64,000 nt of DNA from Amycolatopsis sp. WAC 01376 (GCF_003947415.1 NZ_QHKL01000002.1:1488001-1552000), one strand, 5' to 3'. Shown: positions 52,173-61,964, counted from the stretch's first letter. Numbers and translations are program-made. Notes: a model not told the origin generated them from the sequence alone.

Positions 52173-52910
52173 GTGGGCGAGCAGCTGAAAGACGGTCTGG
52201 GACAAGCATGGAACCTTGTCGCCACCTTCGTGCCGAAGTTGGTCGGTTTCCTGGTCATCCTGTTCATCGGCTGGTTGATCGCGAAAGCCTTGTCGAAGGC
52301 ATTGGGACTGGTTCTGTCGAAGATCGGATTCGGCAAGCTCATCGAGAAGACCGGACTCACCGGAACGCTCAAACAGGCGAATGTCGACGCGGGCGGAATC
52401 CTCGTCAAACTCGTGTACTACTTCATTCTCCTGATCGCGCTGCAACTCGCGTTCGGCGTATTCGGTGAGAGCAATCCGGTCAGCGCGCTGCTCAACGACA
52501 TCATCGCGTTCCTGCCGCGGATCCTGGTGGCGCTGGTGCTGGTGATCGTCGCGGCCGCCGTCGCGAAGGTCGTCCGCGACCTGGTGACCGGAGCGCTCTC
52601 CACCCGGCCGGCGGGACGGCTGCTCGGCACGATCGCTTACTGGATGATCATGGCGTTCGGCATCATCGCCGCGCTCGGCCAGGTGAACATCGCGACGGCG
52701 ATCACCGGGCCGATCCTGGTGGCCGTTCTCGCCACCATCGGCGGCGTCATCGTCGTCGGCTTCGGCGGCGGCCTGATCAAGCCCGCGCAGGAGCGCTGGC
52801 AGGGCTGGCTGGCCAATCTGCAGGGCCAGTTGGAGCCGGGCGCCGGCAAGCAAGAGGTCCGTTCGGAGCCGCCGACTTCGCCTGTGGGCATCGGTCGCGT
52901 AGATTCCTGA
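52173..52910 (+). CDS. Conserved TM-helix (MscS-related) membrane protein
   Basis: 245 aa, about five TM helices: LVGFLVILFIGWLIAKALSK (first), LVYYFILLIALQLAFGVFG, AFLPRILVALVLVIVAAAVA, TIAYWMIMAFGIIAALGQ, and a glycine-rich AVLATIGGVIVVGFGGGLI. The repeated helix-Gly pattern matches the Pfam TM_helix repeat found in MscS-like proteins (CmpX type). GTG 52173 is backed by GGAGGGAG about 8 nt upstream. A true channel pore is not proven. Terminator at 52918-52952. Confidence 0.8.
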   Translation: MGEQLKDGLGQAWNLVATFVPKLVGFLVILFIGWLIAKALSKALGLVLSKIGFGKLIEKTGLTGTLKQANVDAGGILVKLVYYFILLIALQLAFGVFGESNPVSALLNDIIAFLPRILVALVLVIVAAAVAKVVRDLVTGALSTRPAGRLLGTIAYWMIMAFGIIAALGQVNIATAITGPILVAVLATIGGVIVVGFGGGLIKPAQERWQGWLANLQGQLEPGAGKQEVRSEPPTSPVGIGRVDS

Positions 52911-52917
52911 GCATCCC

Positions 52918-52952
52918 GCGGGCCCGGTGATCGAGGAAGGCACCGGGCCCGC
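52918..52952 (+). terminator. GC-rich terminator hairpin
   Basis: GCGGGCCCGGTG and CACCGGGCCCGC, perfect 12-bp stem with an 11-nt loop, 8 nt after the stop at 52910. Confidence 0.75.
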
Positions 52953-53136
52953 GTGGAGTCGATGAGGGCCCGTCGCCGCGGAGCACGCGGTGAAGGGCCC
53001 TTTTCGTGTCCCGCGGGTCCCCGGCTACTCCGCCTCAGCGTCTCTCGAGCCGTCTCCCTGTTCCGCACCTCACACTCGCTGGGGAATGGCGTCGCGACGG
53101 AGCATGTTGGAGCGGGAGACGGAGAGGGGTGCGGAC

Positions 53137-53775
53137 GTGGAGTTCCTGCTGCACAACGGTGTCACGGTGCTCGGACAGTGGATCTCCTTCGCCGAACTGG
53201 CGGGGCAGATCTTCGCGCTGGCCGTGGTCTTCCTGGCGCAACGCCGCACGCTGTGGACGTGGCCGGTCCAGGTCGGCGCCACCGTGCTGCTCTTTTCGGT
53301 CTACCTCTCCGCGCATCTCGGCGGGCTCGCCACCAGGCAGATCGCGATCCTCGTCATCTCGATCTACGGCTGGTGGGCCTGGTCCCGCCGCAGCGACCCG
53401 GTCTACGGCGTCGTCGTCCGCAAGGGCCGTCTCGGCGAGCGGCTGGCGATGATCGGCGCGTTCGCGATCGGCACCACCGCGATGGCGCTGGTCCTCGACG
53501 CGCTGAACGCCTCGTGGGCGCCATGGCCGGACGCCGCGATCTTCGTCGGCACGCTGGTCGCCTTCGCCGCGCAGGGCGCGGGTCTCGTCGAGTTCTGGCT
53601 GGTGTGGCTGGTCGTCGACGCGATCGGCGTACCGCTGCAGCTCTCCTCGGGCCTGTACTTCTCAGCCGCGGTCTACATCGTGTTCGCCGGCTTGGTCGTG
53701 CACGGCTGGTGGAGCTGGAACCGCACGGCGAAGCAGGTCCGTACGGCGCCGGCCGGGGTCTCCACGGCCGCCTGA
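53137..53775 (+). CDS. pnuC: Nicotinamide riboside transporter PnuC-type
   Basis: 212 aa with about seven TM helices: EFLLHNGVTVLGQWISFAEL, FALAVVFLAQRRTLWTWPVQ, ISIYGWWAWSRR (conserved YGWW), and VEFWLVWLVVDAIGVPLQLS (WxxxD) near the C-terminus. PnuC imports nicotinamide riboside for NAD synthesis; it needs no energy source and relies on trapping by a kinase. GTG 53137 with GGAGAGGGG upstream; the longer ORF to 52990 is unlikely. No NAD-salvage gene is adjacent. Confidence 0.88.
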   Translation: MEFLLHNGVTVLGQWISFAELAGQIFALAVVFLAQRRTLWTWPVQVGATVLLFSVYLSAHLGGLATRQIAILVISIYGWWAWSRRSDPVYGVVVRKGRLGERLAMIGAFAIGTTAMALVLDALNASWAPWPDAAIFVGTLVAFAAQGAGLVEFWLVWLVVDAIGVPLQLSSGLYFSAAVYIVFAGLVVHGWWSWNRTAKQVRTAPAGVSTAA

Positions 53776-53778
53776 CCC

Positions 53779-53843
53779 CGCGTTTCGTCCTCTGAATGCG
53801 GTAGTTGGCGACGCGAACCACCGCATCCAGAGGACGAAACGCG
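53779..53843. terminator. Hairpin between pnuC and the lactate dehydrogenase gene
   Basis: CGCGTTTCGTCCTCTG-A-ATGCGGT pairs with ACCGCAT-C-CAGAGGACGAAACGCG, one mismatch, loop of about 15 nt. Fills the 74-nt convergent gap. Confidence 0.75.
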
Positions 53844-53849
53844 TGCGGG

Positions 53850-55067
53850 TCAGCGCATGGTGGCGTGCGACGGCTTGAGGTCGGCGAGGGTGCGCACGCC
53901 CAGCAGCTGCATCGTCCGGACCATCTCGGCACGCAGGATGTCCACGCACCGCTGAACACCGCGCTCGCCCCCGGCCATCAGGCCGTAGAGGAACGCGCGC
54001 CCGATGAGCACCGCGTCGGCGCCACGCGCGATCGCGGCCACGATGTCGCCACCGGAGAGGATGCCGGTGTCGACCCACACCTCCGCGTCGCCCTGGATCT
54101 CGCCGAGCACGGCGGGCAGCAGTTCGATCGGGGTCGGCGCGCGGTCGAGCTGACGGCCGCCATGGTTGGACAGCAGCACCGCGTCCGCGCCGTGCTTGAC
54201 CACGTCACGCGCGTCGTCGACGTTCTGGATCCCCTTGACCACGAGCTTGCCCGGCCAGGTCTGGCGGACCCAGTCGAGGTCGTCGAAGTTCAGGGTCGGG
54301 TCGAAGAGCTGGTTGAGCAGTTCGGCGACCGTGCCGTCGAACTGGCTCAGCGACGCGAAGGTCAGCGGCTCGGTGGTCAGCAGGTTGAACCACCACGCCG
54401 GATGCATCGCGCCGTCGACGAACGTCTTGAGGGTGAGCGCGGGCGGGATGGTCAGCCCGTTGCGGACGTCGCGCAGCCGCGCGCCCGCGACCGGGGTGTC
54501 CACCGTCAGCATGAGCGTGTCGAATCCGGCGGCCCAGGCGCGATTCATCAGATCTTCGCCTGCTTTGTGGTCGCGCCAGACATAGAGCTGGAACCACTTG
54601 CGGGCCTCCGGGGCGGCCGCCGCGAGGTCTTCGATCGACGTCGTCGCCATCGTCGACAGGCCCATCGGGATACCGTTGCGCTGGGCGACGCGGGCCACCG
54701 CGGACTCGCCCTCATGGTTCATCATGCGCGTGAACCCGGTCGGCGCGAAGGCGAACGGCAGCTCCGAACGCTTGCCGAGGATCTCTTTGCCGGTGTCCAC
54801 ATCGGACACCCCGCGCAGGACGTTGGGGTGGAATTCGACGCTGCGGAAGGCTTGCCGGGCACGGCGGAGGCTGTCCTCCAGCTCCGCGGCGCCGTCGGTG
54901 TAGTCGAACGCCGCCCGCGGCGTCCGCTTGCGGGCGAGCATCCGCAGGTCGGCGATCGTGTGCGCGCCCGCCAGTCGCCGTTCGGTGGGGTTGAGCACGA
55001 TCGGCTTCGGCCGCAGGATCTGCTTCAGCTCACTCGGCTTCGGCAGTCGACGCTTGGTCACACTCAC
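53850..55067 (-). CDS. FMN-dependent alpha-hydroxy acid dehydrogenase (L-lactate dehydrogenase LldD-type)
   Basis: 405 aa TIM-barrel flavoenzyme oxidising L-lactate or similar 2-hydroxy acids and passing electrons to quinone or oxygen. FMN/active-site features: [68 protein letters not shown] (catalytic Lys region), the active-site block [11 protein letters not shown] with His and Arg, and [23 protein letters not shown] 55067 (MSVTKRRLP), with a second GTG two codons later. Adjacent to aceE on the same strand but separated by a terminator; both feed carbon through pyruvate. Confidence 0.92.
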   Translation of the reverse strand: MSVTKRRLPKPSELKQILRPKPIVLNPTERRLAGAHTIADLRMLARKRTPRAAFDYTDGAAELEDSLRRARQAFRSVEFHPNVLRGVSDVDTGKEILGKRSELPFAFAPTGFTRMMNHEGESAVARVAQRNGIPMGLSTMATTSIEDLAAAAPEARKWFQLYVWRDHKAGEDLMNRAWAAGFDTLMLTVDTPVAGARLRDVRNGLTIPPALTLKTFVDGAMHPAWWFNLLTTEPLTFASLSQFDGTVAELLNQLFDPTLNFDDLDWVRQTWPGKLVVKGIQNVDDARDVVKHGADAVLLSNHGGRQLDRAPTPIELLPAVLGEIQGDAEVWVDTGILSGGDIVAAIARGADAVLIGRAFLYGLMAGGERGVQRCVDILRAEMVRTMQLLGVRTLADLKPSHATMR

Positions 55068-55122
55068 TCACCTCTCCACAAACATCCGATGTCTCAGCCT
55101 AGCTCGTCCGGTCCCGGACGCA

Positions 55123-55169
55123 ATGAACGGTCCGTTCCTTGCAAATTTCGCAAGGAACGGACCGTTCAT
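55123..55169. terminator. Palindrome between aceE and the lactate dehydrogenase gene
   Basis: ATGAACGGTCCGTTCCTTGC, 7-nt loop, exact reverse complement (20 bp). Core identical to 45912; sits 7 nt after the aceE stop. Confidence 0.8.
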
Positions 55170-55176
55170 GGCGTTG

Positions 55177-57972
55177 CTAGGCGCTGCCGGAGTCCGACAA
55201 CTGCGGACCCGCGGCGGCCACGTCGTCGAGGCGGTACTTCCGCGCCGCCTCGGCCACCTTCGCCCGGTCGAACTCGCCGCGCTTGGCGAGCGCGCTCAGC
55301 GTGCCGACCACGATCGACTGGGCGTCGACCAGGAACTTCCGCCGGGCGGCCGGGCGGGTGTCGGAGAACCCGAACCCGTCGGTGCCCAGCGTCAGCATGT
55401 CGTTCGGCACCCACGGGCGGATGAGGTCCGGTACGGCGCGCATCCAGTCCGAAACCGCGACGACCGGCCCGTTCGCGCCGGACAGCTTCTGCGTGATGTA
55501 CGGCACACGCGGGGAGTCGCCCGGGTGGAGCAGGTTGTCGTGGTCGACCTCGACGGCTTCACGCCGCAGCTCGGTCCACGACGTCGCCGACCACACGGCC
55601 GCGCGTACGCCCCACTCCTCGGCGAGCATCTTCTGCGCGCGAAGAGCGTCCGGCATGGTGACGCCGGACACCAGGATCTGTGCCTCCGGACCGTCGCCCG
55701 ACGGGGCGTCGGCGTAGCGGTACAGACCCTTCAGCAGGCCGTCGACGTCGAGGTTCTCGGGCTCGGCGGGCTGCTGGTAGGGCTCGTTGTAGATCGTCAT
55801 GTAGTAGAAGATGTTCTCGCCGTTGCCGTCCGGCCCGGTCTCGCCGTACATCCGGCGCAGACCGTCCCGCACGATGTGGGCGATCTCGAACGACCAAGCC
55901 GCGTCGTAGGCCACGACGGCCGGGTTGGTCGCCGCCAGCAGCAGCGAATGCCCGTCGGCGTGCTGCAGGCCCTCACCGGTCAGCGTGGTGCGGCCGGCGG
56001 TGGCGCCGAGCACGAACCCGCGGGCCATCTGGTCCGCCGCCGCGTAGAGGCCGTCACCGGTCCGCTGGAACCCGAACATCGAGTAGAAGATGTAGATCGG
56101 GATCATCGGCTCGCCGTGCGTGGCGTACGAGGTGCCGACGGCGGTGAACGACGCGGTGGACCCCGCCTCGTTGATGCCCTCGTGCAGGATGACGCCCTTT
56201 TCGGACTCCTTGTAGGCCAGCATCAGGCTCGCGTCGACCGACGTGTAGGTCTGGCCGTGCGGGTTGTAGATCTTGGCCGTCGGGAACATCGAGTCGAGGC
56301 CGAAGGTGCGTGCCTCGTCCGGGATGATCGGCACGATCCGCTTGCCGATCTCGGAGTCCTTCGCCAGCTCGCGGACGAGCCGGACGAACGCCATCGTGGT
56401 GGCGACCTCCTGCTTGCCCGAGCCCTTGCGGATGCCTTCGTAGACCTTGTCGCCGGGCAGCACGAGAGCCTTCGAGGCCTTCGGGCGACGCTCCGGCAGG
56501 AACCCGCCGAGCGCCTTGCGGCGGCCGACCATGTACTCGATCTCCGGCGATTCCTTGCCGGGGTGGTAGTACGGCGGGAGCTTCGGGTCGCGCTCGAGTT
56601 CCTCGTCGCTGATCGGGATGCGCTGGGCGTCCCGGAACAGCTTGAGGTCGTCGAGGGTGAGCTTCTTCATCTGGTGCGTGGCGTTGCGGCCCTCGAAGGA
56701 CGGCCCGAGGCCGTAACCCTTGATGGTGTGGGCCAGGATCACCGTCGGCTGGCCGTGGTGCTCCAGCGACGACTTGTAGGCCGCGTAGACCTTGCGGTAG
56801 TCGTGGCCGCCACGCTTGAGGTTCCAGACGTCGGCGTCGGTGAGGTCCTTGACGAGCTCCTTGGTCCGCGGGTCGCGGCCGAAGAAGTGCTCGCGGACGA
56901 AGGCGCCGTCGTTGGCCTTGTAGGTCTGGAAGTCGCCGTCCGGCGTGGTGTTCATCAGGTTGACCAGCGCGCCGTCACGGTCGGCGTGCAGCAGCGAGTC
57001 CCACTCGCGGCCCCAGATGACCTTGATGACGTTCCAGCCGGCGCCGCGGAAGTACGACTCCAGCTCCTGGATGATCTTGCCGTTGCCGCGCACCGGACCG
57101 TCGAGCCGCTGCAGGTTGCAGTTGATCACGAAGGTCAGGTTGTCGAGGCCTTCGCCGGCGGCCACGTGGATGAGGCCGCGCGATTCCGGCTCGTCCATCT
57201 CGCCGTCGCCGAGGAACGCCCAGACGTGCTGGTCGCTGGTGTCCTTGATGCCGCGATCGCGCAGGTAGCGGTTGAACCGCGCCTGGTAGATCGCGTTCAT
57301 CGGGCCGAGGCCCATGGACACGGTCGGGTTCTCCCAGAACTCCGGCATCAGCCGCGGGTGCGGGTACGACGGCAGGCCGCCGCCCTCGCCGGCGTGCGAG
57401 TACTCCTGGCGGAACCCGTCCAGCTGGTTCTCGCTCAGCCTGCCCTCGAGGAACGCGCGGGCGTAGATGCCGGGGGAGGCGTGTCCCTGGATGAAGATCT
57501 GGTCGCCGCCGCCCGAGTGGTCCTTGCCGCGGAAGAAGTGGTTGAAGCCCACTTCGTACAGCGCCGCGGACGAGCCGTAGGTCGAGATGTGCCCGCCGAC
57601 ACCCACGCCAGGACGCTGCGCGCGGTGCACCATGATCGCGGCGTTCCACCGGATGTAGGCGCGGTAGCGGCGCTCGATCTCCTCGTCACCGGGGAACCAG
57701 GGTTCGTTCTCGGTGGGGATGGTGTTGACGTAGTCCGTCGACGTCAGCGCCGGAACGCCGACGTGGCGTTCCCTGGCCCGCTCGAGGATGCGCAGCATCA
57801 GGTACCTGGCGCGCTGCTGACCACCCCTGGCCAGCGCCTCGTCGAAGGAGTCCAGCCATTCGGCGGTCTCCTCCGGGTCGATGTCGGGCAGGTGCGCCGC
57901 CAAGCCGTCACGGATGACGCGGACGCGTGCCGGGGTCTCCTTGCCGGAGGCGCCGTCGTTCTGCGGGGCCAA
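55177..57972 (-). CDS. aceE: Pyruvate dehydrogenase E1 component, homodimeric type
   Basis: 931 aa thiamine-diphosphate enzyme decarboxylating pyruvate and reductively acetylating the lipoyl groups of E2. [20 protein letters not shown] and [20 protein letters not shown] lie in the N-terminal ThDP domain, with the ThDP motif [20 protein letters not shown]; the middle domain has [20 protein letters not shown] and the C-terminal domain [23 protein letters not shown] 57972 is preferred over the 30-codon longer frame because AAGGAG is five nt upstream. Divergent from DUF3052 and ahpE; the same neighbourhood occurs in M. tuberculosis (Rv2238c-Rv2241). E2 and E3 genes are not in the window. Confidence 0.96.
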   Translation of the reverse strand: MAPQNDGASGKETPARVRVIRDGLAAHLPDIDPEETAEWLDSFDEALARGGQQRARYLMLRILERARERHVGVPALTSTDYVNTIPTENEPWFPGDEEIERRYRAYIRWNAAIMVHRAQRPGVGVGGHISTYGSSAALYEVGFNHFFRGKDHSGGGDQIFIQGHASPGIYARAFLEGRLSENQLDGFRQEYSHAGEGGGLPSYPHPRLMPEFWENPTVSMGLGPMNAIYQARFNRYLRDRGIKDTSDQHVWAFLGDGEMDEPESRGLIHVAAGEGLDNLTFVINCNLQRLDGPVRGNGKIIQELESYFRGAGWNVIKVIWGREWDSLLHADRDGALVNLMNTTPDGDFQTYKANDGAFVREHFFGRDPRTKELVKDLTDADVWNLKRGGHDYRKVYAAYKSSLEHHGQPTVILAHTIKGYGLGPSFEGRNATHQMKKLTLDDLKLFRDAQRIPISDEELERDPKLPPYYHPGKESPEIEYMVGRRKALGGFLPERRPKASKALVLPGDKVYEGIRKGSGKQEVATTMAFVRLVRELAKDSEIGKRIVPIIPDEARTFGLDSMFPTAKIYNPHGQTYTSVDASLMLAYKESEKGVILHEGINEAGSTASFTAVGTSYATHGEPMIPIYIFYSMFGFQRTGDGLYAAADQMARGFVLGATAGRTTLTGEGLQHADGHSLLLAATNPAVVAYDAAWSFEIAHIVRDGLRRMYGETGPDGNGENIFYYMTIYNEPYQQPAEPENLDVDGLLKGLYRYADAPSGDGPEAQILVSGVTMPDALRAQKMLAEEWGVRAAVWSATSWTELRREAVEVDHDNLLHPGDSPRVPYITQKLSGANGPVVAVSDWMRAVPDLIRPWVPNDMLTLGTDGFGFSDTRPAARRKFLVDAQSIVVGTLSALAKRGEFDRAKVAEAARKYRLDDVAAAGPQLSDSGSA

Positions 57973-58374
57973 GGGGTCTCCTTGCAAAAGGTGGTAGCTG
58001 GTTGTGCTCGTACGCGGGCGTGTTCGCCTTCCATCGTCGTCCTCCGGTTCCGTTCTCGTCACCGCTACTGATCGGTAACGTTCGCGGACCCGATTGCGAC
58101 ACGCCTCGCACGCGCCTGTATTCGCGCGCGCGTTTTCTCTCCCACCCTAGAGCAGGGCGTTCGGAGGCGCCCAGGCACGCCTGAATTGACCTCGCCCGAC
58201 TGGTCCGAATGCCCGTACGCTGCGACACGAGTTGTTCAAGATCCGGTGTGGACGGTTGCGCGCAGCGCCTCACCAGTGTTCGCTAACGGGCATCGTGTAC
58301 CCGAGTGTGGTGCCCGCCCGGTCGATCCGGCCGTGGCGACACCACGCTCCGTCGTAGTTGGAGGAGTGACAGCA
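57973..58374. other. 402-nt divergent region between aceE and the DUF3052 gene
   Basis: No gene. It carries both promoters. One dyad, TACTGATCGGTA at 58066-58077 (10 of 12 positions symmetric), about 100 nt upstream of the aceE start, is a possible regulator site. Both ribosome sites are clear (AAGGAG for aceE; GGAGGAG at 58360 for DUF3052). Confidence 0.45.
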
Positions 58375-58806
58375 GTGGTCGCCGCGGGAGACGCTGATCA
58401 GAACAGCGTCGCCGAAAGGCTTGGGATCAAGCCGGACATGGTGGTCCAGGAGATCGGCTGGGACGAGGACGTCGATGACGATCTTCGTGCGGCGATCGAG
58501 GAGCAGATCGGCGGCGACATCCTCGACGAGGACGCCGACGAGGTCATCGACGTGGTGCTGCTGTGGTGGCGCGAAGACGACGGTGATCTCGGCGACACGC
58601 TGATCGAGGTCCGGACCCCCTTGAACGAGAACGGCGTGATCTGGGTGCTGACCCCGAAGACGGGGCAGCCAGGACACGTCCAGCCGAGCGAGATCGCCGA
58701 AGCGGTGCCGCAGGTGGGATTGGCGCAGACGGCCAACATCAGCGCCGGCCCCAAGTGGGCGGGAACCCGGCTGGTGTCGCCGAAGTCGTCGAAGACCAAG
58801 CGGTGA
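58375..58806 (+). CDS. DUF3052 domain-containing protein
   Basis: 143 aa acidic protein: NSVAERLGIKPDMVVQEIGW, DEDVDDDLRAAIEEQIGGDI, VVLLWWREDDGDLGDTLIEV and AGPKWAGTRLVSPKSSKTKR at the C-terminus. Conserved between aceE and ahpE in actinobacteria (Rv2239c-like). GTG 58375 follows GGAGGAG at 58360-58366; GTG 58366 is too close to it. Function unknown. Probably co-transcribed with ahpE, 76 nt downstream. Confidence 0.88.
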   Translation: MVAAGDADQNSVAERLGIKPDMVVQEIGWDEDVDDDLRAAIEEQIGGDILDEDADEVIDVVLLWWREDDGDLGDTLIEVRTPLNENGVIWVLTPKTGQPGHVQPSEIAEAVPQVGLAQTANISAGPKWAGTRLVSPKSSKTKR

Positions 58807-58882
58807 CCTCAGGAGCCGCGCGAGCGACACGATAGGGTTGTCGTCGCAGGCCCCTGTTCGCTCTTGAGAGGAAACCGCCGGT

Positions 58883-59344
58883 ATGGCCGTCGAGGTCGGA
58901 ACGCAAGCCCCGGACTTCACGCTCAACGACTACAACAAGCAGGCCGTGAAGCTGTCGTCCTTCCAGGGCGAGAAGCCGGTCCTGCTCGTGTTCTACCCGT
59001 TCGCGTTCAGCGGCATCTGCACCGGCGAGCTGTGCCAGCTCCGCGACGAGTTCGCGGATTACGACGGCCAGGGCGTCCAGGTCATCGGCGTGTCCGTGGA
59101 CACCCCGTTCTCGCTCAAGGCGTGGGCCGAGCAGGAGGGCTACCAGTTCCCCCTGCTTTCGGACTTCTGGCCGCACGGTGAGGTCGCGAAGGCTTACGGC
59201 GTCTTCAACGAGACGGCCGGTCTGGCCACCCGCGGCACCTTCCTGATCGACAAGGACGGCATCGTGCGGTTCGCCGAGGTCAACCAGCCCGGCGAGGCGC
59301 GTGACCAGCAGGCGTGGAAGAAGGCCGTGGCCTCGCTGGCCTGA
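58883..59344 (+). CDS. ahpE: One-cysteine peroxiredoxin AhpE
   Basis: 153 aa thiol peroxidase reducing peroxides and peroxynitrite. The active-site segment PFAFSGICTGELCQLRDEF holds the peroxidatic Cys (about 46) in the P-F-F/A-x(5)-C context, with a second Cys five residues on; Arg in TRGTFLIDKDGIVRF completes the site. Length equals mycobacterial AhpE, which is reduced by mycoredoxin/mycothiol. ATG 58883 with GAGAGGAAA upstream. Followed by a terminator and tRNA-Val. Confidence 0.95.
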   Translation: MAVEVGTQAPDFTLNDYNKQAVKLSSFQGEKPVLLVFYPFAFSGICTGELCQLRDEFADYDGQGVQVIGVSVDTPFSLKAWAEQEGYQFPLLSDFWPHGEVAKAYGVFNETAGLATRGTFLIDKDGIVRFAEVNQPGEARDQQAWKKAVASLA

Positions 59345-59353
59345 GTCTTCACC

Positions 59354-59379
59354 GGTGGCACCCGTGCGCGGGTGCCACC
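59354..59379 (+). terminator. Terminator after ahpE
   Basis: GGTGGCACCC and GGGTGCCACC, perfect 10-bp stem with a 6-nt loop, immediately before the tRNA gene. Confidence 0.75.
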
Positions 59380-59383
59380 TTCC

Positions 59384-59458
59384 GGGCGCATAGCTCAGCG
59401 GGAGAGCACTCGGTTTACACCCGAGCGGTCGTAGGTTCGATCCCTACTGCGCCCACCA
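59384..59458 (+). tRNA. tRNA-Val (anticodon TAC)
   Basis: Cloverleaf: acceptor GGGCGCA / TGCGCCC, D-arm AGCTCAGCGGGAGAGC, anticodon stem CTCGG / CCGAG around loop TTTACAC (anticodon TAC), T-arm GTAGGTTCGATCCCTAC, discriminator A and encoded CCA (59456-59458). 75 nt. tRNA 3' ends are common integration sites, and the island that follows is atypical in composition. Confidence 0.95.
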
Positions 59459-60003
59459 AGACACGCTTGTTCAAACCCCGATCGGTGAATTCCTCACCGG
59501 TCGGGGTTTCTTGTGCGCCGCTGAAACCGCCTCTGGCGCCGGGCATACCGCTCGGAAGACCATGAAGTGCCCCGGCATTGGTCGGAGGCGTCTCTGGCCG
59601 TCCTGCCGTGGTGAAGACCTCCCTGCCGATAGGGTCGTCCGGCCTGGTCCCGCTCAATGCCGGCGTAACGTCGACGGTGATTGACGCGACTTTCATGCGA
59701 ATGCCGTAAGCGTGGTCACCGTGTGTGAGAGAGGAGGCAACGTTTAGAGTCTGGTTATGCCTTGAGTACTGTCCGTAGTCTTTTCATGGACAGCTAACGG
59801 TGCACTCTCCGCACGGCGCAGGAAGCCAGTCAGGCACGGGCTCGGTTAGATTTCGGCACGGCGGCGATGGTGACGTCAAGGTTGACACGGAGAGGAATAG
59901 TATGTATTCGAAGCGTGTATGTGAGCGAGCGGGCGGCGTTCGATGGTTCGTCGGAGGCCATCGGCGAGAGTGCGGCACGGGCCGCGACGGGTGGTGAGCA
60001 GGT
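59459..60003. other. 545-nt region downstream of tRNA-Val
   Basis: Starts with the tRNA terminator (59473-59509). The rest has no gene I can support. A ribosome-site-like GAGAGGAGG near 59729 is followed by no ORF, which suggests decayed sequence. TTGACA (59882-59887) with TATTCG 17 nt later could be the promoter of the small ORF at 60004. No second copy of the tRNA 3' end is visible in the window, so no attR can be assigned. Confidence 0.45.
59473..59509 (+). terminator. Terminator of tRNA-Val
   Basis: AAACCCCGATCGGTGA and TCACCGGTCGGGGTTT pair around ATTCC with one mismatch, followed by a short T-containing tail. Confidence 0.75.
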
Positions 60004-60204
60004 ATGTCGAGTCCTGAGACTGCGGCCCAAGAAGCCGCGTCGGCACCTGCGAAGCACAAGCAGGGAAAGCCTATCCTCAGCCAGCCTCAGATCCGGCGCA
60101 TCTATTCGCCCGCATCCGGGCGGGATTTCATTCTTCTTCCCTTTGACGCGCCGCTGATGGCCCCACTCCACGGCTACGATGACGAGCCCGAATCCGAGAC
60201 CTGA
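60004..60204 (+). CDS. Small hypothetical protein (66 aa)
   Basis: 66 aa hydrophilic protein: Ala/Lys-rich N-terminus, then QPQIRRIYSPASGRDFILLP and an acidic C-terminus (HGYDDEPESET). ATG 60004 with GGTGAG and a TTGACA/TATTCG promoter about 100 nt upstream. It stops 5 nt before the convergent SIR2 gene stop. No family recognised. Could be a genuine small partner, an antitoxin-like protein, or non-coding. Confidence 0.4.
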   Translation: MSSPETAAQEAASAPAKHKQGKPILSQPQIRRIYSPASGRDFILLPFDAPLMAPLHGYDDEPESET

Positions 60205-60209
60205 TCGAG

Positions 60210-61964
60210 TTATGCTTCTCTGGTGATTATCGCCGAAGCGATTTCGACCAGAGTCGCGGAGATTTGACTTGTCTGCGTGACGTCCAGGCTGGCGATTATG
60301 GATAACGGCTTCGGATCAGCGGAATCTTTCATGGTGCTCTCGTCCTTCTTGTCCACGTAATAGGTCGAGTTGAAAGTAACCGCACCGACCGTCAGGATGT
60401 CCGCGGGGAACCCCTTGACTCGATGCCGAATTTTTGTCGCCGGAAGTATCAGAGGGCAGGCGATGATTCCTCGCCAGGTTTGCAGGCCGCTGGGGGCGGG
60501 GTCGAGGTTGGTGACGATCGGCTTTCCGTAGAAGACCGCGCGAACGGCCGTCATCTGAGAGTCTTTGACGATATCTTGTCGTTTCGGTAAAGACCATTGC
60601 TCGCGATGTGTGTAGGTTGAAGAGCCGACCATTTGAATGGCGTAGTTGACTTCCTGGTCCGCTGCCTCCTGGCATCGAAGCCAGAGAAACATCCCGAAGT
60701 TTTCACCATCCGGCTTGTTGATGTCATGGTCGGCCGACATCGCGTCGGCGAACTCTATCAGCTTTGATACGGGGCCTCGCTGCATTGCGTCGTACAGGGC
60801 GTCGTGGAGTTCTCGTGCTTTTTCGGCGATGGGTACCTCTTGCTTCGGGGCGGTGCATCCGATGTTCGTGTACACCTCACCCAGTGCTGACTTCAAACGG
60901 TTCTCGTATACGAGTGATGACTTGATCCCCGGAGCACCCGGCTGATATTTCTTCGGCGCTACTGAAGCGAGCGTTAAATCTGCCAGCACCTGGTTCAGTT
61001 GAGAGTACGAGCGCAAGAATATGGTCTTGAGTCCCAGTTCGCGATCCAGGAACCCGGCGGCTTCGATCGAGTATCTCGCTCGGTACCTGTTGTCGTCGGT
61101 GTTCGGTGCGCCACCAGGGACCATCAGTGCGAAACGTTGCCCGCCTTCGATCGGTTCGCCTGCCTTCTTCTGGTTTTCGATAAGCTGCTTCAGTTCGTAC
61201 AAAGGGCCGATCAGGTTCGGGTCGGACATGCTAAGGCCCGCAAATATGGAGACGCGATCCTTGAGGTTCTCGAAAATGACCTCGCGTACCTTGGCGCCAT
61301 GTCGAAGAAATTGCGATTCGGCAAGGACGATGTGGTCGAGTCTTCTCCGGCCGGAGTATGGGGGTGGGACGAGGCCGTGTACGTGGAGGACTCCAATTTT
61401 GGACTGCTTGAGCCACTTTGTCCACGGATCCAGACCTCTGAGTCCGAAAGGTTTTATCTCGGCTGGATCGAAGTATTCGCAGAGTGCGTTCTCCAGCAAT
61501 GTGTCGAAGTTTGTCGTGATAAGGCGTGCTTTGCCTTTGTGTGCGCAGATGAACCGGGCAATGGAACGCGCGAGCTGGCCGGTGTTCCTGTGTGTGGATC
61601 CGCCGTTCAGGTACAACGCGGCGCGAATGATTTGCGCGTCTTTTGCGTACTTTTTCTCATTCTTGATCAACTGTAGTACCAGCTCGCCCTTGCGTGGCAA
61701 GTCGATCTTGTCGTCGCGGACCAGTTGGGCAAGTTTCTCGTTCTTTATCTGCTTGGTCATCAGGTCGATCAACTCGGGCCATGAGATAAATCCGGCATCC
61801 ATGGACACGCCGGCGCCGACCACGACGGTCAGGTCTTCGTCTGAAGCATCGCTGACACTTGCGAAAAGTTCGGCAAGATAAGGCTGGTCGGTGAAGGAAA
61901 GCATGTCTCCGGAGCAGAACGTGTCGATATCGATCATTCGCCCGGCACCGCTGCTTGCCGCCAT
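60210..61964 (-). CDS. SIR2-domain protein with GAF-like C-terminal region (candidate NADase defence effector)
   Basis: 584 aa. N-terminal SIR2-like domain (about 40-300): nucleotide loop DLTVVVGAGVSMDAGFISWP, RLITTNFDTLLENAL with the conserved Asn/Asp, GVLHVHGLV with the catalytic-type His, and IFAGLSMSDPNLIGPLYEL. This is the SIR2_2 class that in Thoeris, DSR and SIR2-HerA systems degrades NAD+ during phage infection. From about 440 to the end the order FYGKPIVTNLDPA, WRGIIACPLILPA, DILTVGAVTFNS fits a GAF-type sensor. ATG 61964 is preferred for GGAG 8 nt upstream. Composition is clearly AT-richer than the flanks (29 of 60 G/C at 60541-60600) with non-host codon use: likely horizontal transfer. 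Confidence 0.85.
   Translation of the reverse strand: MAASSGAGRMIDIDTFCSGDMLSFTDQPYLAELFASVSDASDEDLTVVVGAGVSMDAGFISWPELIDLMTKQIKNEKLAQLVRDDKIDLPRKGELVLQLIKNEKKYAKDAQIIRAALYLNGGSTHRNTGQLARSIARFICAHKGKARLITTNFDTLLENALCEYFDPAEIKPFGLRGLDPWTKWLKQSKIGVLHVHGLVPPPYSGRRRLDHIVLAESQFLRHGAKVREVIFENLKDRVSIFAGLSMSDPNLIGPLYELKQLIENQKKAGEPIEGGQRFALMVPGGAPNTDDNRYRARYSIEAAGFLDRELGLKTIFLRSYSQLNQVLADLTLASVAPKKYQPGAPGIKSSLVYENRLKSALGEVYTNIGCTAPKQEVPIAEKARELHDALYDAMQRGPVSKLIEFADAMSADHDINKPDGENFGMFLWLRCQEAADQEVNYAIQMVGSSTYTHREQWSLPKRQDIVKDSQMTAVRAVFYGKPIVTNLDPAPSGLQTWRGIIACPLILPATKIRHRVKGFPADILTVGAVTFNSTYYVDKKDESTMKDSADPKPLSIIASLDVTQTSQISATLVEIASAIITREA

Noticed and set aside
54928..58071. Very long plus-strand ORF (over 1000 codons) opposite aceE
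   Set aside because: Mirror frame of a high-GC gene: arises from third-position G/C bias of aceE on the other strand and lacks a ribosome site and any recognisable domain.
59384..59458. tRNA-Val as attL with a matching attR inside the window
   Set aside because: I found no second copy of the tRNA 3' end (GGTTCGATCCCTAC) up to 64000 and no integrase gene, so site-specific integration is not demonstrated.
59314..59696. Short ORFs on both strands overlapping tRNA-Val, with translations containing VGSIPTAP and VGIEPTTARV
   Set aside because: These peptides are well-known false translations of tRNA genes; the cloverleaf is complete.
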